Positions 18,677-29,393 of a stretch of 64,000 nt of DNA are shown in pieces (position 1 is the first letter of the stretch; every line of letters starts with the position of its first letter). The translations under genes and the position numbers were made by a program. The notes under the pieces were generated by a model. It saw only the letters and a program-made list of their open reading frames with translations. It was not told the DNA's origin and did no database searches. The stretch covers positions 16,675 through 80,674 of the forward strand of contig NZ_VIDQ01000026.1 of NCBI RefSeq assembly GCF_009760915.1. The letters run 5' to 3'. The stretch comes from Azohydromonas aeria (lineage in GTDB: Bacteria > Pseudomonadota > Gammaproteobacteria > Burkholderiales > Burkholderiaceae_C).

Positions 18677-19726
18677 ATGCCCATCGACGACACGAGGGAG
18701 CAGCAGCCGCTGCTCGTGACCATGGGCGACGCGGCCGGCATCGGCCCGGAGATCGTGCTGCGCGCACTCATGCGCGAGGACGCGCCCGCGGCGCTGGTGC
18801 TGGGCTGCCCGCAGGCGCTGCGCCGCGCCGCGGCGCTGCTGGCGCCGGGCTCCGCCTGGCCGATCGCGGTGCTGGAGTCGCCCGCCGACTTCGCCGCCTG
18901 CCCGCCGCGCTGCATTCCGGTCTGGGCGCCGCCGGGCCTGCCCGGAGGGTTGGAGGCGCTGCCCTGGGGTCAGATCGACGAGCGCGCGGGCCGGGCGGCG
19001 GCCGCGTGCATCGAGGCCGCGGTGCGGCTGCTGCAGGCGGGCACGGGACGCGCCATCGTCACCGCGCCGATCCACAAGGAGGCGCTCTCGGCCGCCGGCG
19101 TGCCCTATCCCGGCCACACCGAGATGCTGCAGGCGCTGGCCGCGCCCGCGGGCGGCGCGGCGCCGCCGGTGCGCATGATGCTGGCCAACGAGGAGCTGCG
19201 GGTGGTGCTGGTCACCATCCACATGGCGCTGCGCCGGGCGCTGGAGGTGCTCGACTTCGACGCGGTGCTCTCGACCATCCGCATCGCGCATGGCGCCGCT
19301 GCGGCCTGGGGCCAGGCGGCGCCGCGCATCGCGGTGGCGGGCTTGAACCCGCATGCCGGCGAGGGCGGGCTGTTCGGCGACGAGGAAGTGCGCTTCATCG
19401 CGCCGGCGGTGCAGGCGGCGCGCGCGGAAGGCATCGACGCGCGCGGGCCCTACGCCCCTGACACCGTGTTCATGCGCGCGCGCCACGCGCCGCCGCGGCA
19501 CCCGGGCGAGTTCGACCTGGTGGTGGCGATGACGCACGACCACGGCCTGATCCCGGTGAAGTACCTGGGCGTGGAGGAGGGCGTCAACGTCACGCTGGGG
19601 TTGCCCTTCGTGCGCACCAGCCCGGACCACGGCACGGCCTTCGACATCGCCGGGCGCGGCGTGGCCGACGACGCCAGCCTGCGCGCGGCGCTGCGCATGG
19701 CGCTGGCGCTGAGCGCCGGCGGCTGA
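18677..19726 (+). CDS. pdxA: 4-hydroxythreonine-4-phosphate dehydrogenase
   Basis: 349-residue NAD-dependent, metal-dependent dehydrogenase of the PdxA family, which makes 3-amino-1-hydroxyacetone phosphate for pyridoxal phosphate synthesis. Motifs: TMGDAAGIGPEIVLRAL at the N-terminus, VTAPIHKEALSAAG (substrate-binding Lys), YPGHTEML (metal His), VTIHMALR, AVAGLNPHAGEGGLFG and VAMTHDHGLIPVKY. Start at 18677, five bases after the Nif3 gene, so they are likely one transcript. It is not in the surA-pdxA-rsmA context seen in many proteobacteria; a PdxA2-type role in sugar-acid breakdown is an alternative but no catabolic partners are nearby. Confidence 0.9.
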   Translation: MPIDDTREQQPLLVTMGDAAGIGPEIVLRALMREDAPAALVLGCPQALRRAAALLAPGSAWPIAVLESPADFAACPPRCIPVWAPPGLPGGLEALPWGQIDERAGRAAAACIEAAVRLLQAGTGRAIVTAPIHKEALSAAGVPYPGHTEMLQALAAPAGGAAPPVRMMLANEELRVVLVTIHMALRRALEVLDFDAVLSTIRIAHGAAAAWGQAAPRIAVAGLNPHAGEGGLFGDEEVRFIAPAVQAARAEGIDARGPYAPDTVFMRARHAPPRHPGEFDLVVAMTHDHGLIPVKYLGVEEGVNVTLGLPFVRTSPDHGTAFDIAGRGVADDASLRAALRMALALSAGG

Positions 19727-19748
19727 AGCCGGCGGCGTTCCTTCAGCT

Positions 19749-20213
19749 TCAGCGCGGCGTCTCAGGCGCGGCGGGCCGCTGCAGCGCGTCGCGGATCTCG
19801 CGCAGCAGCACGATGTCCTCGGGCGCGGCGTCGGGCGTGGCGGCCGGCGGCGGGGCGGGCTCCTCGCGGCGCAGCCGGTTGATCTGCTTGACCATCAGGA
19901 AGATCACGAAGGCCAGGATCAGGAAGTTCAGCGCCACCGTGATGAAGCTGCCGTAGGCGAACAGCGGCACGCCGGCCTTGGTCAGCGCCTCGTAGGTCAT
20001 GGGGCCGCTGTAGCCGGGCGGCGGGTCGCCCAGCCGGATGAAGTAGTTCGTGAAGTCCAGCCCGCCGACCAGGCGGCCGACGATGGGCATGAACAGGTCC
20101 TTGACCGCCGAGTCGACGATGCGCTGGAACGACGCGCCGATGATCACGCCGACCGCCAGGTCGACCACGTTGCCCTTCATGGCAAAGGCGCGGAACTCGG
20201 AAACGAAACTCAT
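19749..20213 (-). CDS. mscL: Large-conductance mechanosensitive channel MscL
   Basis: 154-residue membrane channel that opens under high membrane tension and releases solutes during hypo-osmotic shock; active as a pentamer. TM1 includes [17 protein letters not shown], the gate-forming family signature near residues 10-26; TM2 is about 85-108 ([19 protein letters not shown]). The periplasmic loop with [18 protein letters not shown] is typical. The C-terminal helix ends with RRE, an Ala/Pro linker and a short amphipathic segment. It faces pdxA tail to tail and is divergent from petA. Confidence 0.96.
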   Translation of the reverse strand: MSFVSEFRAFAMKGNVVDLAVGVIIGASFQRIVDSAVKDLFMPIVGRLVGGLDFTNYFIRLGDPPPGYSGPMTYEALTKAGVPLFAYGSFITVALNFLILAFVIFLMVKQINRLRREEPAPPPAATPDAAPEDIVLLREIRDALQRPAAPETPR

Positions 20214-20373
20214 CGGCTGGCCCTTTCTTGTTGCCCACGTTGTAGCGCCGGGGCGACGCCCGGCGGCAGGGAGTTTGGCCCGGGGTTGACGCGCGTCAAA
20301 GCGCCCGTCGCGAAACGTGACAGATGTCGGGCGCGTCAGCCATCCGAAAGGCTTTGTGTCAATCCTCGCCCGC

Positions 20374-20379
20374 TAGAAT
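20374..20379 (+). promoter_or_regulatory. Candidate -10 box (TAGAAT) for petABC
   Basis: GCTAGAATCTAGG lies 44 bases before the petA ATG in the 209-base divergent gap with mscL. TTGTGT at 20354-20359 is only 14 bases upstream, too close for a standard -35. Confidence 0.35.
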
Positions 20380-20422
20380 CTAGGGTTGCCCCTGAAAGTC
20401 CGGACAAGTTCCCGAGGAAGCT

Positions 20423-21022
20423 ATGACAAAGCCTGAAGTCGACCAAGGCCGCCGCACGTGGGTGGCGATTGCCTGTGGCGCGGGTGCTGTTGGCGGTGTG
20501 GCCGCAGCCGTGCCGTTCGTCAGCACCTTCGCGCCCTCCGAGCGTGCCAAGGCCGCTGGTGCCGCCGTCGAGGTGGACATCAGCGCGCTCAAGCCCGGCG
20601 AGAAGATGACCGTGGAGTGGCGCGGCAAGCCGGTGTGGATCGTCAAGCGCACGCCGGAGCAACTCGCGGGCCTGAAGAAGGTCGAGGCGCAGGTGGCGGA
20701 CCCGAAGTCCCAGCGCAACCCGGCGGAACTCACGCCCGAGTACGCGCGCAACGAGCACCGCTCGATCAAGCCGGAGATCCTGGTGGCCGTGGGCATCTGC
20801 TCGCACCTGGGCTGCTCGCCCAGCGACAAGTTCCAGCCCGGCGCGCAGCCCTCGCTGCCCGACGACTGGCTGGGCGGCTTCCTGTGCCCCTGCCACGGCT
20901 CGACCTTCGACATGGCCGGACGCGTCTTCAAGAACAAGCCGGCGCCCGACAACCTGGAGGTGCCGCCGCACATGTACCTGTCGGACACCAAGCTGTTGAT
21001 CGGCGAGGACAAGAAGGCCTGA
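20423..21022 (+). CDS. petA: Ubiquinol-cytochrome c reductase Rieske iron-sulfur subunit
   Basis: 199-residue [2Fe-2S] subunit of the respiratory bc1 complex. The N-terminus (RRTWVAIACGAGAVGG) is a twin-arginine-type signal anchor, so folding with its cluster and Tat export fit the tatABC genes nearby. Cluster ligands are Cys126 and His128 in CSHLGC and Cys155 and His158 in CPCHGS, with Cys131 and Cys157 forming the usual disulfide. It accepts electrons from ubiquinol and passes them to cytochrome c1. First gene of petA-petB-petC, 25 bases before petB. Confidence 0.97.
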   Translation: MTKPEVDQGRRTWVAIACGAGAVGGVAAAVPFVSTFAPSERAKAAGAAVEVDISALKPGEKMTVEWRGKPVWIVKRTPEQLAGLKKVEAQVADPKSQRNPAELTPEYARNEHRSIKPEILVAVGICSHLGCSPSDKFQPGAQPSLPDDWLGGFLCPCHGSTFDMAGRVFKNKPAPDNLEVPPHMYLSDTKLLIGEDKKA

Positions 21023-21047
21023 CGCTCAGGCTCCCGGAGAACACCTC

Positions 21048-22448
21048 ATGGCTGAATTCAAGACCGTTCCCGCCGACGCGCCGGCCGCCCAGAAGCTGTT
21101 GAACTGGGTGGACAACCGCTTCCCGGCCTCCAAGCTCTACAAGGAGCACCTGGCGGAGTACTACGCTCCCAAGAGCCTGAACTTCTGGTACATCTTCGGC
21201 TCGCTGGCGCTGCTGGTGCTGGTGATCCAGATCGTCACCGGCATCTTCCTGGTGATGCACTACAAGCCCGATGCGAACGTTGCCTTCGCATCGGTCGAGT
21301 ACATCATGCGCGACGTGCCCTGGGGCTGGCTGGTGCGCTACATGCACTCCACCGGCGCCTCGGCCTTCTTCGTGGTGGTGTACCTGCACATGTTCCGCGG
21401 GCTGCTCTACGGCAGCTACCGCAAGCCGCGCGAGCTGGTGTGGATCTTCGGCTGCGCCATCTTCCTGGCGCTGATGGCCGAGGCCTTCATGGGCTACCTG
21501 CTGCCCTGGGGCCAGATGAGCTACTGGGGCGCGCAGGTGATCGTGAACCTGTTCGCCGCCGTGCCCTTCGTCGGCCCGGACCTGGCGCTGCTGATCCGCG
21601 GCGACTACGTCGTGTCGGACGCCACGCTCAACCGCTTCTTCAGCTTCCACGTCATTGCCGTGCCGCTGGTGCTGCTGGGCCTGGTGGTGGCGCACATCAT
21701 CGCGCTGCACGAGGTGGGCTCCAACAACCCCGACGGCGTGGAGATCAAGGCCAAGAAGGACGCGCTGGGCCGCCCGCTCGACGGCATCCCGTTCCACCCG
21801 TACTACACGGTGCACGACATCTTCGGCGTGAGCGTGTTCCTGATGGCCTTCAGCGCGGTGGTGTTCTTCGCGCCCGAGTTCGGCGGCTACTTCCTGGAGT
21901 ACAACAACTTCATCCCGGCCGACCCGCTGAAGACGCCTGCGCACATCGCGCCGGTGTGGTACTTCACGCCGTTCTACTCGATGCTGCGCGCAACCACCGA
22001 CCCGATGGTCAACGTGCTGGCCGTGATCATCGCCGCGGCCGCGGTGCTGGCCGTGCTCAAGGGCCGTCTGCCGGGCAAGGCCAAGGTCGGCGTGCTCGTG
22101 GGCGCCCTGGTGGCCGTGGCCCTGCTCAAGACCTTCGACGCCAAGTTCTGGGGCGTGGTGGTGATGGGCGGCGCCGTGATCATCCTGTTCTTCCTGCCGT
22201 GGCTGGACTACAGCCCGGTCAAGTCGATCCGCTACCGCCCGACCTGGCACAAGGCGCTGTACGCCGTGTTCGTGGTCTTCTTCGTGGTGCTGGCCTACCT
22301 GGGCATCCAGCCGCCGTCGGACCTGGGCACCCTGGTGGCGCAGGTCGGCACGCTGTTCTACTTCGGCTTCTTCCTGCTGATGCCGTGGTGGAGCCGTATC
22401 GGTGAATTCAAGCCGGTGCCCGAGCGCGTCGTGTTCAAGGCGCATTGA
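21048..22448 (+). CDS. petB: Ubiquinol-cytochrome c reductase cytochrome b
   Basis: 466-residue polytopic subunit that binds two b haems and carries the quinol-oxidation and quinone-reduction sites. Seen: NFWYIFGSLALLVLVIQIVT (helix A), the haem-ligand helices around VRYMHSTGASAFFVVVYLHM and FHVIAVPLVLLGLVVAHIIALHE, GYLLPWGQMSYWGAQV, and the PEWY-equivalent region near APVWYFTPFYSML (here PVWYF). The C-terminal part has extra transmembrane helices as in proteobacterial cytochrome b. Good ribosome site (CCCGGAGAA) before the ATG. Central gene of the bc1 operon. Confidence 0.97.
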   Translation: MAEFKTVPADAPAAQKLLNWVDNRFPASKLYKEHLAEYYAPKSLNFWYIFGSLALLVLVIQIVTGIFLVMHYKPDANVAFASVEYIMRDVPWGWLVRYMHSTGASAFFVVVYLHMFRGLLYGSYRKPRELVWIFGCAIFLALMAEAFMGYLLPWGQMSYWGAQVIVNLFAAVPFVGPDLALLIRGDYVVSDATLNRFFSFHVIAVPLVLLGLVVAHIIALHEVGSNNPDGVEIKAKKDALGRPLDGIPFHPYYTVHDIFGVSVFLMAFSAVVFFAPEFGGYFLEYNNFIPADPLKTPAHIAPVWYFTPFYSMLRATTDPMVNVLAVIIAAAAVLAVLKGRLPGKAKVGVLVGALVAVALLKTFDAKFWGVVVMGGAVIILFFLPWLDYSPVKSIRYRPTWHKALYAVFVVFFVVLAYLGIQPPSDLGTLVAQVGTLFYFGFFLLMPWWSRIGEFKPVPERVVFKAH

Positions 22449-22471
22449 GGCGGCAAGCCGGAGAAGCTCGA

Positions 22472-23242
22472 ATGAAAAAGTTCATCCTTTCCCTCCTGGC
22501 CTCGCTGGCCATGGCCTCCTCGGCCTTTGCCGCCGGCGGCGGCATCGCCTGGGACAAGTTCCCGGCCGAGAAGGTCAACGACGTGGCGGCGCTGCAAAAC
22601 GGCGCCAAGCTCTTCGTCAACTACTGCCTCAACTGCCACTCGGCGGCGTTCATGCGCTACAACCGCATGCGCGACATCGGGCTGACCGACGAGCAGATCA
22701 AGGGCAACCTGATGTTCGCCTCCGACAAGGTGGGCGACCTGATGAAGGTGTCGCTCGACGCGCGCCAGGCCAAGGAGTGGTTCGGCGCCACGCCGCCGGA
22801 CCTGACCGTCATCGCGCGCTCGCGCGCCGACGGCTCCAAGGGCAGCGGCGCGGACTACCTCTACACCTACCTGCGCACCTTCTACCGCGACGACACCAAG
22901 GCCACCGGCTGGAACAACCTGGCGTTCCCCAGCGTGGGCATGCCCCACGTGCTGTGGGAGCTGCAGGGCCAGCGCGTGGCCAAGTACGCCGACGAGAAGG
23001 ACCCGCACGACGCGACCAAGACCGTGCACGTGTTCAAGGGCTTCGAGCAGGTCACCCCGGGCAAGATGAGCGCCACCGAGTTCGACAGCGCCATGGGCGA
23101 CCTGGTGGCCTACCTGCAGTGGATGGGCGAGCCGGTGCAGAAGCAGCGCGTGCGCCTGGGCGTGGTGGTGCTGCTGTTCCTGGGCCTGTTCACCTTCATC
23201 GCCTGGCGCCTGAACGCCGCTTACTGGAAGGACATCAAGTAA
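22472..23242 (+). CDS. petC: Ubiquinol-cytochrome c reductase cytochrome c1
   Basis: 256-residue c-type cytochrome of the bc1 complex. Signal peptide about residues 1-21 (MKKFILSLLASLAMASSAFA), haem c attachment CLNCH at residues 52-56, and the Met-ligand region around AFPSVGMPHVLWELQG or GDLMKVS; a C-terminal membrane anchor (VVVLLFLGLFTFIAWRL) ends the chain. The ATG at 22472 is preferred over an earlier in-frame TTG because MKKFI starts a textbook signal peptide, with GGAGAAG upstream. It is followed by a terminator at 23291. Confidence 0.96.
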   Translation: MKKFILSLLASLAMASSAFAAGGGIAWDKFPAEKVNDVAALQNGAKLFVNYCLNCHSAAFMRYNRMRDIGLTDEQIKGNLMFASDKVGDLMKVSLDARQAKEWFGATPPDLTVIARSRADGSKGSGADYLYTYLRTFYRDDTKATGWNNLAFPSVGMPHVLWELQGQRVAKYADEKDPHDATKTVHVFKGFEQVTPGKMSATEFDSAMGDLVAYLQWMGEPVQKQRVRLGVVVLLFLGLFTFIAWRLNAAYWKDIK

Positions 23243-23290
23243 GTCCGCCGCGGTAGCGAATAATCCGGCCCTCGCAAGCCGAACCAGTCC

Positions 23291-23332
23291 GCGCAGTGGG
23301 TGGCGTCGCCGCCCACTGCGCTTCATCATTTT
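23291..23332 (+). terminator. Terminator after petABC
   Basis: 23291-23304 pairs with 23308-23321 (13 Watson-Crick pairs plus one T-G wobble, three-base loop) and is followed by TTCATCATTTT. It separates petABC from sspA. Confidence 0.75.
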
Positions 23333-23362
23333 CTGAAGAGCCAAACCTAGGAGCCGCTAGCC

Positions 23363-23980
23363 ATGATGGTGCTCTACTCCGGAACGACCTGCCCCTACTC
23401 GCACCGCTGCCGTTTCGTGCTGTTCGAGAAGGGCATGGACTTCGAGATCCGCGACGTCGACCTCTTCGCCAAGCCCGAAGACATCGCGCTGATGAACCCG
23501 TACAACGAGGTGCCGATCCTGGTCGAGCGCGACCTCATCCTGTACGAGTCGCACATCATCAACGAGTACATCGACGAGCGCTTCCCGCACCCGCAGCTCA
23601 TGCCCGGCGACCCGGTGGCGCGTGCGCGCGTGCGGCTGTTCCTGCTCAACTTCGAGAAGGAGCTGTTCACGCACGTCAACGTGCTGGAGGGCCGCGGCCA
23701 GGCCGTCAAGCCCACCGACAAGCAGCTGGAGAAGGCGCGTGCGCAGATCAAGGACCGGCTCACGCAGCTGGCCCCGATCTTCGTGAAGAACAAGTACATG
23801 CTCGGCGACGACTTCTCGATGCTCGACGTGGCCATCGCGCCGCTGCTGTGGCGCCTGGACTACTACGGCATCGACATGTCCAAGAACGCCGCGCCGCTGC
23901 TGAAGTACGCCGAGCGCATCTTCTCGCGCCCGGCCTACATCGAGGCGCTGACGCCGTCCGAGAAGGTGATGCGCAAGTAA
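23363..23980 (+). CDS. sspA: Stringent starvation protein A (GST-fold RNA-polymerase-associated)
   Basis: 205-residue glutathione-S-transferase-fold protein that in proteobacteria binds RNA polymerase and alters promoter use in starvation and acid stress. The thioredoxin-like N-domain has TTCPYSHRCRFVLFEKGMDF and NPYNEVPILVERDLILYESH; the helical C-domain contains FVKNKYMLGDDFSMLDVAIAP. These are SspA-type rather than catalytic GST motifs. Two ATGs are adjacent (23363 and 23366); AGGAGC precedes both. It is followed after four bases by sspB, the usual partner. Confidence 0.94.
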   Translation: MMVLYSGTTCPYSHRCRFVLFEKGMDFEIRDVDLFAKPEDIALMNPYNEVPILVERDLILYESHIINEYIDERFPHPQLMPGDPVARARVRLFLLNFEKELFTHVNVLEGRGQAVKPTDKQLEKARAQIKDRLTQLAPIFVKNKYMLGDDFSMLDVAIAPLLWRLDYYGIDMSKNAAPLLKYAERIFSRPAYIEALTPSEKVMRK

Positions 23981-23984
23981 CGCC

Positions 23985-24518
23985 ATGAGCGAGACGGCCT
24001 CCACCGACCAGGGCTCCAGCACGCGCCCGTACCTGATCCGGGCGCTGCACGACTGGTGCACCGACAACGGCTTCACGCCCTACCTGGCGGTCTTCGTCGA
24101 TCGCAGCGTGCAGGTGCCGCTGGAGTACGTGAAGAACAACGAGATCGTGCTCAACATCGGCTTCGAGGCCACCTCGGGGCTGAAGCTGGGCAACGAGTTC
24201 ATCGAGTTCAAGGCCCGCTTCGGCGGGCGCGCGCGCGAGATCGTGGTGCCGGTGGACCACGTGGTGGCCATCTACGCCCGCGAGAACGGGCAGGGCATGG
24301 CCTTCCCGGCGCCGACCGCTTCGGCCGACATCGCGCCGGTGCCGCCGGCCGAAGCCGGCACGCCGGCGGCCGCGCCGGCGCAGGGCCTGCGCCTGGCCTC
24401 GACCGAGGCTGCCGAGGAGCCGGCCGCTCCGGCAGCGCCCGAAGGCGAGGCGAGCGCCCCCGAGACGCCGCCGGAGCCGCCGGCGCCGGGCCGGCCGTCG
24501 CTCAAGCGCATCAAGTGA
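23985..24518 (+). CDS. sspB: ClpXP protease adaptor SspB
   Basis: 177-residue adaptor that delivers ssrA-tagged and other substrates to ClpXP. The folded domain (residues about 14-110) begins RPYLIRALHDWCTDNGFTPY and includes VDRSVQVPLEYVKNNEIVLN and FGGRAREIVVPVDHVVAIYA. A long Ala/Pro/Glu-rich flexible linker follows, ending in RPSLKRIK, which matches the short ClpX-binding tail seen in SspB proteins. Its linker is longer than in E. coli. Probably co-transcribed with sspA (gap of four bases). Confidence 0.94.
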   Translation: MSETASTDQGSSTRPYLIRALHDWCTDNGFTPYLAVFVDRSVQVPLEYVKNNEIVLNIGFEATSGLKLGNEFIEFKARFGGRAREIVVPVDHVVAIYARENGQGMAFPAPTASADIAPVPPAEAGTPAAAPAQGLRLASTEAAEEPAAPAAPEGEASAPETPPEPPAPGRPSLKRIK

Positions 24519-24538
24519 TCGCGTGAAGGCCCGGCGGC

Positions 24539-24544
24539 TAGAAT
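24539..24544 (+). promoter_or_regulatory. Candidate -10 box (TAGAAT) for tRNA-Thr
   Basis: GCTAGAATGG places a start site about 10 bases before the tRNA 5' end at 24561. A -35 is not evident upstream in the end of sspB. Confidence 0.35.
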
Positions 24545-24560
24545 GGCCGCCGGTGCCCGT

Positions 24561-24636
24561 GCCGGCTTAGCTCAGTTGGTAGAGCAGCTGCCTTGTAAAC
24601 AGCAGGTCATCCGTTCGATTCGGATAGCCGGCACCA
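24561..24636 (+). tRNA. tRNA-Thr (anticodon UGU), CCA encoded
   Basis: 76-nucleotide cloverleaf: acceptor GCCGGCT/AGCCGGC, D arm GCTC/GAGC, anticodon loop CTTGTAA with TGT at 24594-24596, variable AGGTC, T arm ATCCG-TTCGATT-CGGAT, and an encoded CCA end. The anticodon stem GCTGC/ACAGC has one C-A mismatch at the pair next to the loop (24591 with 24599, positions 31 and 39), where most relatives have a pair. Otherwise all stems are complete, so it is likely functional. Confidence 0.97.
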
Positions 24637-24650
24637 ACAGATCCGCAACG

Positions 24651-24689
24651 ACGGCGCGTGCTCGCGAGAGCACGCGCCGTTTCCCTTTC
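24651..24689 (+). terminator. Terminator after tRNA-Thr
   Basis: A perfect 13-bp stem (24651-24663 with 24668-24680) around a GCGA tetraloop is followed by TTTCCCTTT. It also separates the tRNA from the converging DUF721 gene. Confidence 0.85.
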
Positions 24690-24732
24690 ACGGCGCGCGC
24701 GGCTCCCGGCGCCGGCGCCTCGGGGCGGGGCT

Positions 24733-25035
24733 TCAGGGCCGCAAGTGGATCCGCACCCGCTTGTCGCCGTAGCCCGCGTCGCGCAGCTGCTGCTCGATGC
24801 GCGGCAGCAGCTGGCGCAGCTTGGCGGCCACCGCCGCGCTGGACACCAGCAGCGTCCAGCCTTCCTCGTCCACGGGGCCGGCGCGCAGCTGCTGGCGCAG
24901 CGCCAGCGGCAGCGCGCGCGTGGCGACCTCGAAGCGCTGGTTCGACTCGCGCAGCCGCTGCGCCAGGCGCTGCAGCGCGGCGTTCTCGTTGAGCACCTGC
25001 GACAGCGGCAGGGCGGGCGGCAGGGTGGTGGCCAT
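24733..25035 (-). CDS. DUF721/DciA-like protein, short form
   Basis: 100-residue protein resembling the DUF721 family. The longer members (DciA) recruit the replicative helicase DnaB to oriC in bacteria lacking the phage-derived loader DnaC. Seen: LAQRLRESNQRFEVATRALP, LRQQLRAGPVDEEGWTLLVS and the helix VAAKLRQLLPRIEQQLRDAG that resembles the KH-like core. It is about two thirds of typical DciA length. The position beside secA, on the opposite strand, matches the DUF721-secA neighbourhood of many betaproteobacteria. Helicase loading is an inference. Confidence 0.72.
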   Translation of the reverse strand: MATTLPPALPLSQVLNENAALQRLAQRLRESNQRFEVATRALPLALRQQLRAGPVDEEGWTLLVSSAAVAAKLRQLLPRIEQQLRDAGYGDKRVRIHLRP

Positions 25036-25220
25036 AGGCCGCCGAGTGTAGCCAGCGCCATGCCGGCTCCCCCTTCGGGGTGCGGCAAAGCCACCTTCGG
25101 GGGCCTTGACATCCCGGCCGGCGCGGGGCTTGCCGGCACCGGGCGCCCTGGACCCGGGTGATAAACTGCCCGGCTTGCCCGCCGCGGCGATTCGCGGCTC
25201 ATTTCCCCAATTTCCAGCGC

Positions 25221-27953
<2,733 letters not shown>

Positions 27954-27983
27954 GCCGGGCCGCCCCCTGAAGGAATCGAACCC

Positions 27984-29213
27984 ATGCCCGTGAACCTGAC
28001 CGCGCCCGATCCCGCCACGCTCGCGCCCGTGCCGGGGGTGCGCATCGGCACCGCCATGGCCGGCGTGCGCAAGGCCAATCGCCGCGACCTGACCGTGATG
28101 ACGCTGGCCGAGGGCTCGGCCGTGGCCGGCGTGTTCACCAGCAACCGCTTCTGCGCCGCGCCGGTGCAGGTCTGCCGCGAGCATCTGGCCGCGGGCAGCG
28201 GCGTGCGCGCCATCGTCATCAACACCGGCAACGCCAACGCCGGCACCGGCGAGGACGGCCTGGTGCGCGCGCGGCGCAGCTGCATCGCGCTGGCGCGCCA
28301 GCTCAGCCTGGCGCCCGAGCAGGTGCTGCCGTTCTCCACCGGCGTGATCATGGAGACGCTGCCGGTGGAGCGCATCGAGGCCGGGCTGCCGGCGGCGCTG
28401 GACGCTCTGCAGGAGGACGCCTGGGCGCTGGCGGCCGAGGGCATCATGACCACCGACACGCTGCCCAAGGCCGCGTCGCGGCAGGTGAGCATCGGCGGGC
28501 GTACCGTCACCGTCACCGGCATCAGCAAGGGCGCCGGCATGATCCGGCCCAACATGGCCACGATGCTGGGCTTCGTCGCCACCGACGCCGTGATCGCCCC
28601 GGCGCTGCTGCAGCCGCTGGTGAAAGAGGCCGCCGACGCGAGCTTCAACCGCATCACCATCGACGGCGACACCTCCACCAACGACTCGTTCATCCTGATC
28701 GCCACGCGCCAGGCCGGCCACGCCGAGATCACGGCGCTGGACTCGGCCGAGGGGCAGGCGCTGCGCGAGGCCGTGGTCGCCGTGTCGCAGCAGCTGGCGC
28801 AGGCCATCGTGCGCGACGGCGAGGGCGCCACCAAGTTCATCACCGTGCGCATCGACGGCGGGCGCAGCGAGGACGAGTGTCGCCTGGCCGCCTATGCCAT
28901 CGCGCACTCGCCGCTGGTCAAGACCGCCTTCTTCGCCAGCGACCCGAACCTGGGCCGCATCCTGGCCGCGGTCGGCTATGCCGGCATCGACGACCTCGAC
29001 CAGGGCCTGATCGACCTGTTCCTGGACGACGTGCACGTGGTGGTGCGCGGCGGCCGTCATCCCGAGTACCAGGAAGCCGACGGCCAGCGCGTGATGAAGC
29101 AGTCCGAGATCACGGTGCGGGTGGACCTGCACCGCGGCGGCGCCAGCGCCACCGTCTGGACCTGCGACCTGTCGCACGACTACGTCAGCATCAACGCCGA
29201 CTACCGCTCCTGA
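27984..29213 (+). CDS. argJ: Glutamate N-acetyltransferase / amino-acid acetyltransferase
   Basis: 409-residue ornithine acetyltransferase that moves the acetyl group from acetylornithine to glutamate, recycling it in arginine synthesis. The family protein is an Ntn-type precursor that cleaves itself before the Thr in the motif PNMATMLGF (seen at residues about 190-198), producing alpha and beta chains. Other motifs: [44 protein letters not shown] core (here [12 protein letters not shown]) and [14 protein letters not shown]. It works with argB at 8698 in the same pathway. Full length. Confidence 0.96.
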   Translation: MPVNLTAPDPATLAPVPGVRIGTAMAGVRKANRRDLTVMTLAEGSAVAGVFTSNRFCAAPVQVCREHLAAGSGVRAIVINTGNANAGTGEDGLVRARRSCIALARQLSLAPEQVLPFSTGVIMETLPVERIEAGLPAALDALQEDAWALAAEGIMTTDTLPKAASRQVSIGGRTVTVTGISKGAGMIRPNMATMLGFVATDAVIAPALLQPLVKEAADASFNRITIDGDTSTNDSFILIATRQAGHAEITALDSAEGQALREAVVAVSQQLAQAIVRDGEGATKFITVRIDGGRSEDECRLAAYAIAHSPLVKTAFFASDPNLGRILAAVGYAGIDDLDQGLIDLFLDDVHVVVRGGRHPEYQEADGQRVMKQSEITVRVDLHRGGASATVWTCDLSHDYVSINADYRS

Positions 29214-29393
29214 CGCAGCCCGCGCCCGCGGCCGGCCTCGCGCCGCCGCCGGGCTGACGGCATCTCTCCAGCCGGCGCCGCTTCCCTGGCGCCCCGCGCC
29301 CCGCCTGTCCCCTCCATCCCGGGGGAAACCCTGTGCGGGGTACAGTCCTTTTTTTCGCGCTCACACCGGGTGCGAACCGCGCGCCCGCCTTTC

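Noticed and set aside
18677..19726. PdxA2-type dehydrogenase of sugar-acid catabolism instead of PdxA
   Set aside because: No catabolic kinase or aldolase gene is adjacent and the PdxA motifs are standard; kept as an alternative only in the annotation.
25106..25111. Perfect TTGACA as a -35 box for secA
   Set aside because: No -10-like hexamer lies 16-18 bases downstream; the next AT-rich element (TGATAAACT near 25159) is too far. It was not listed as a promoter.
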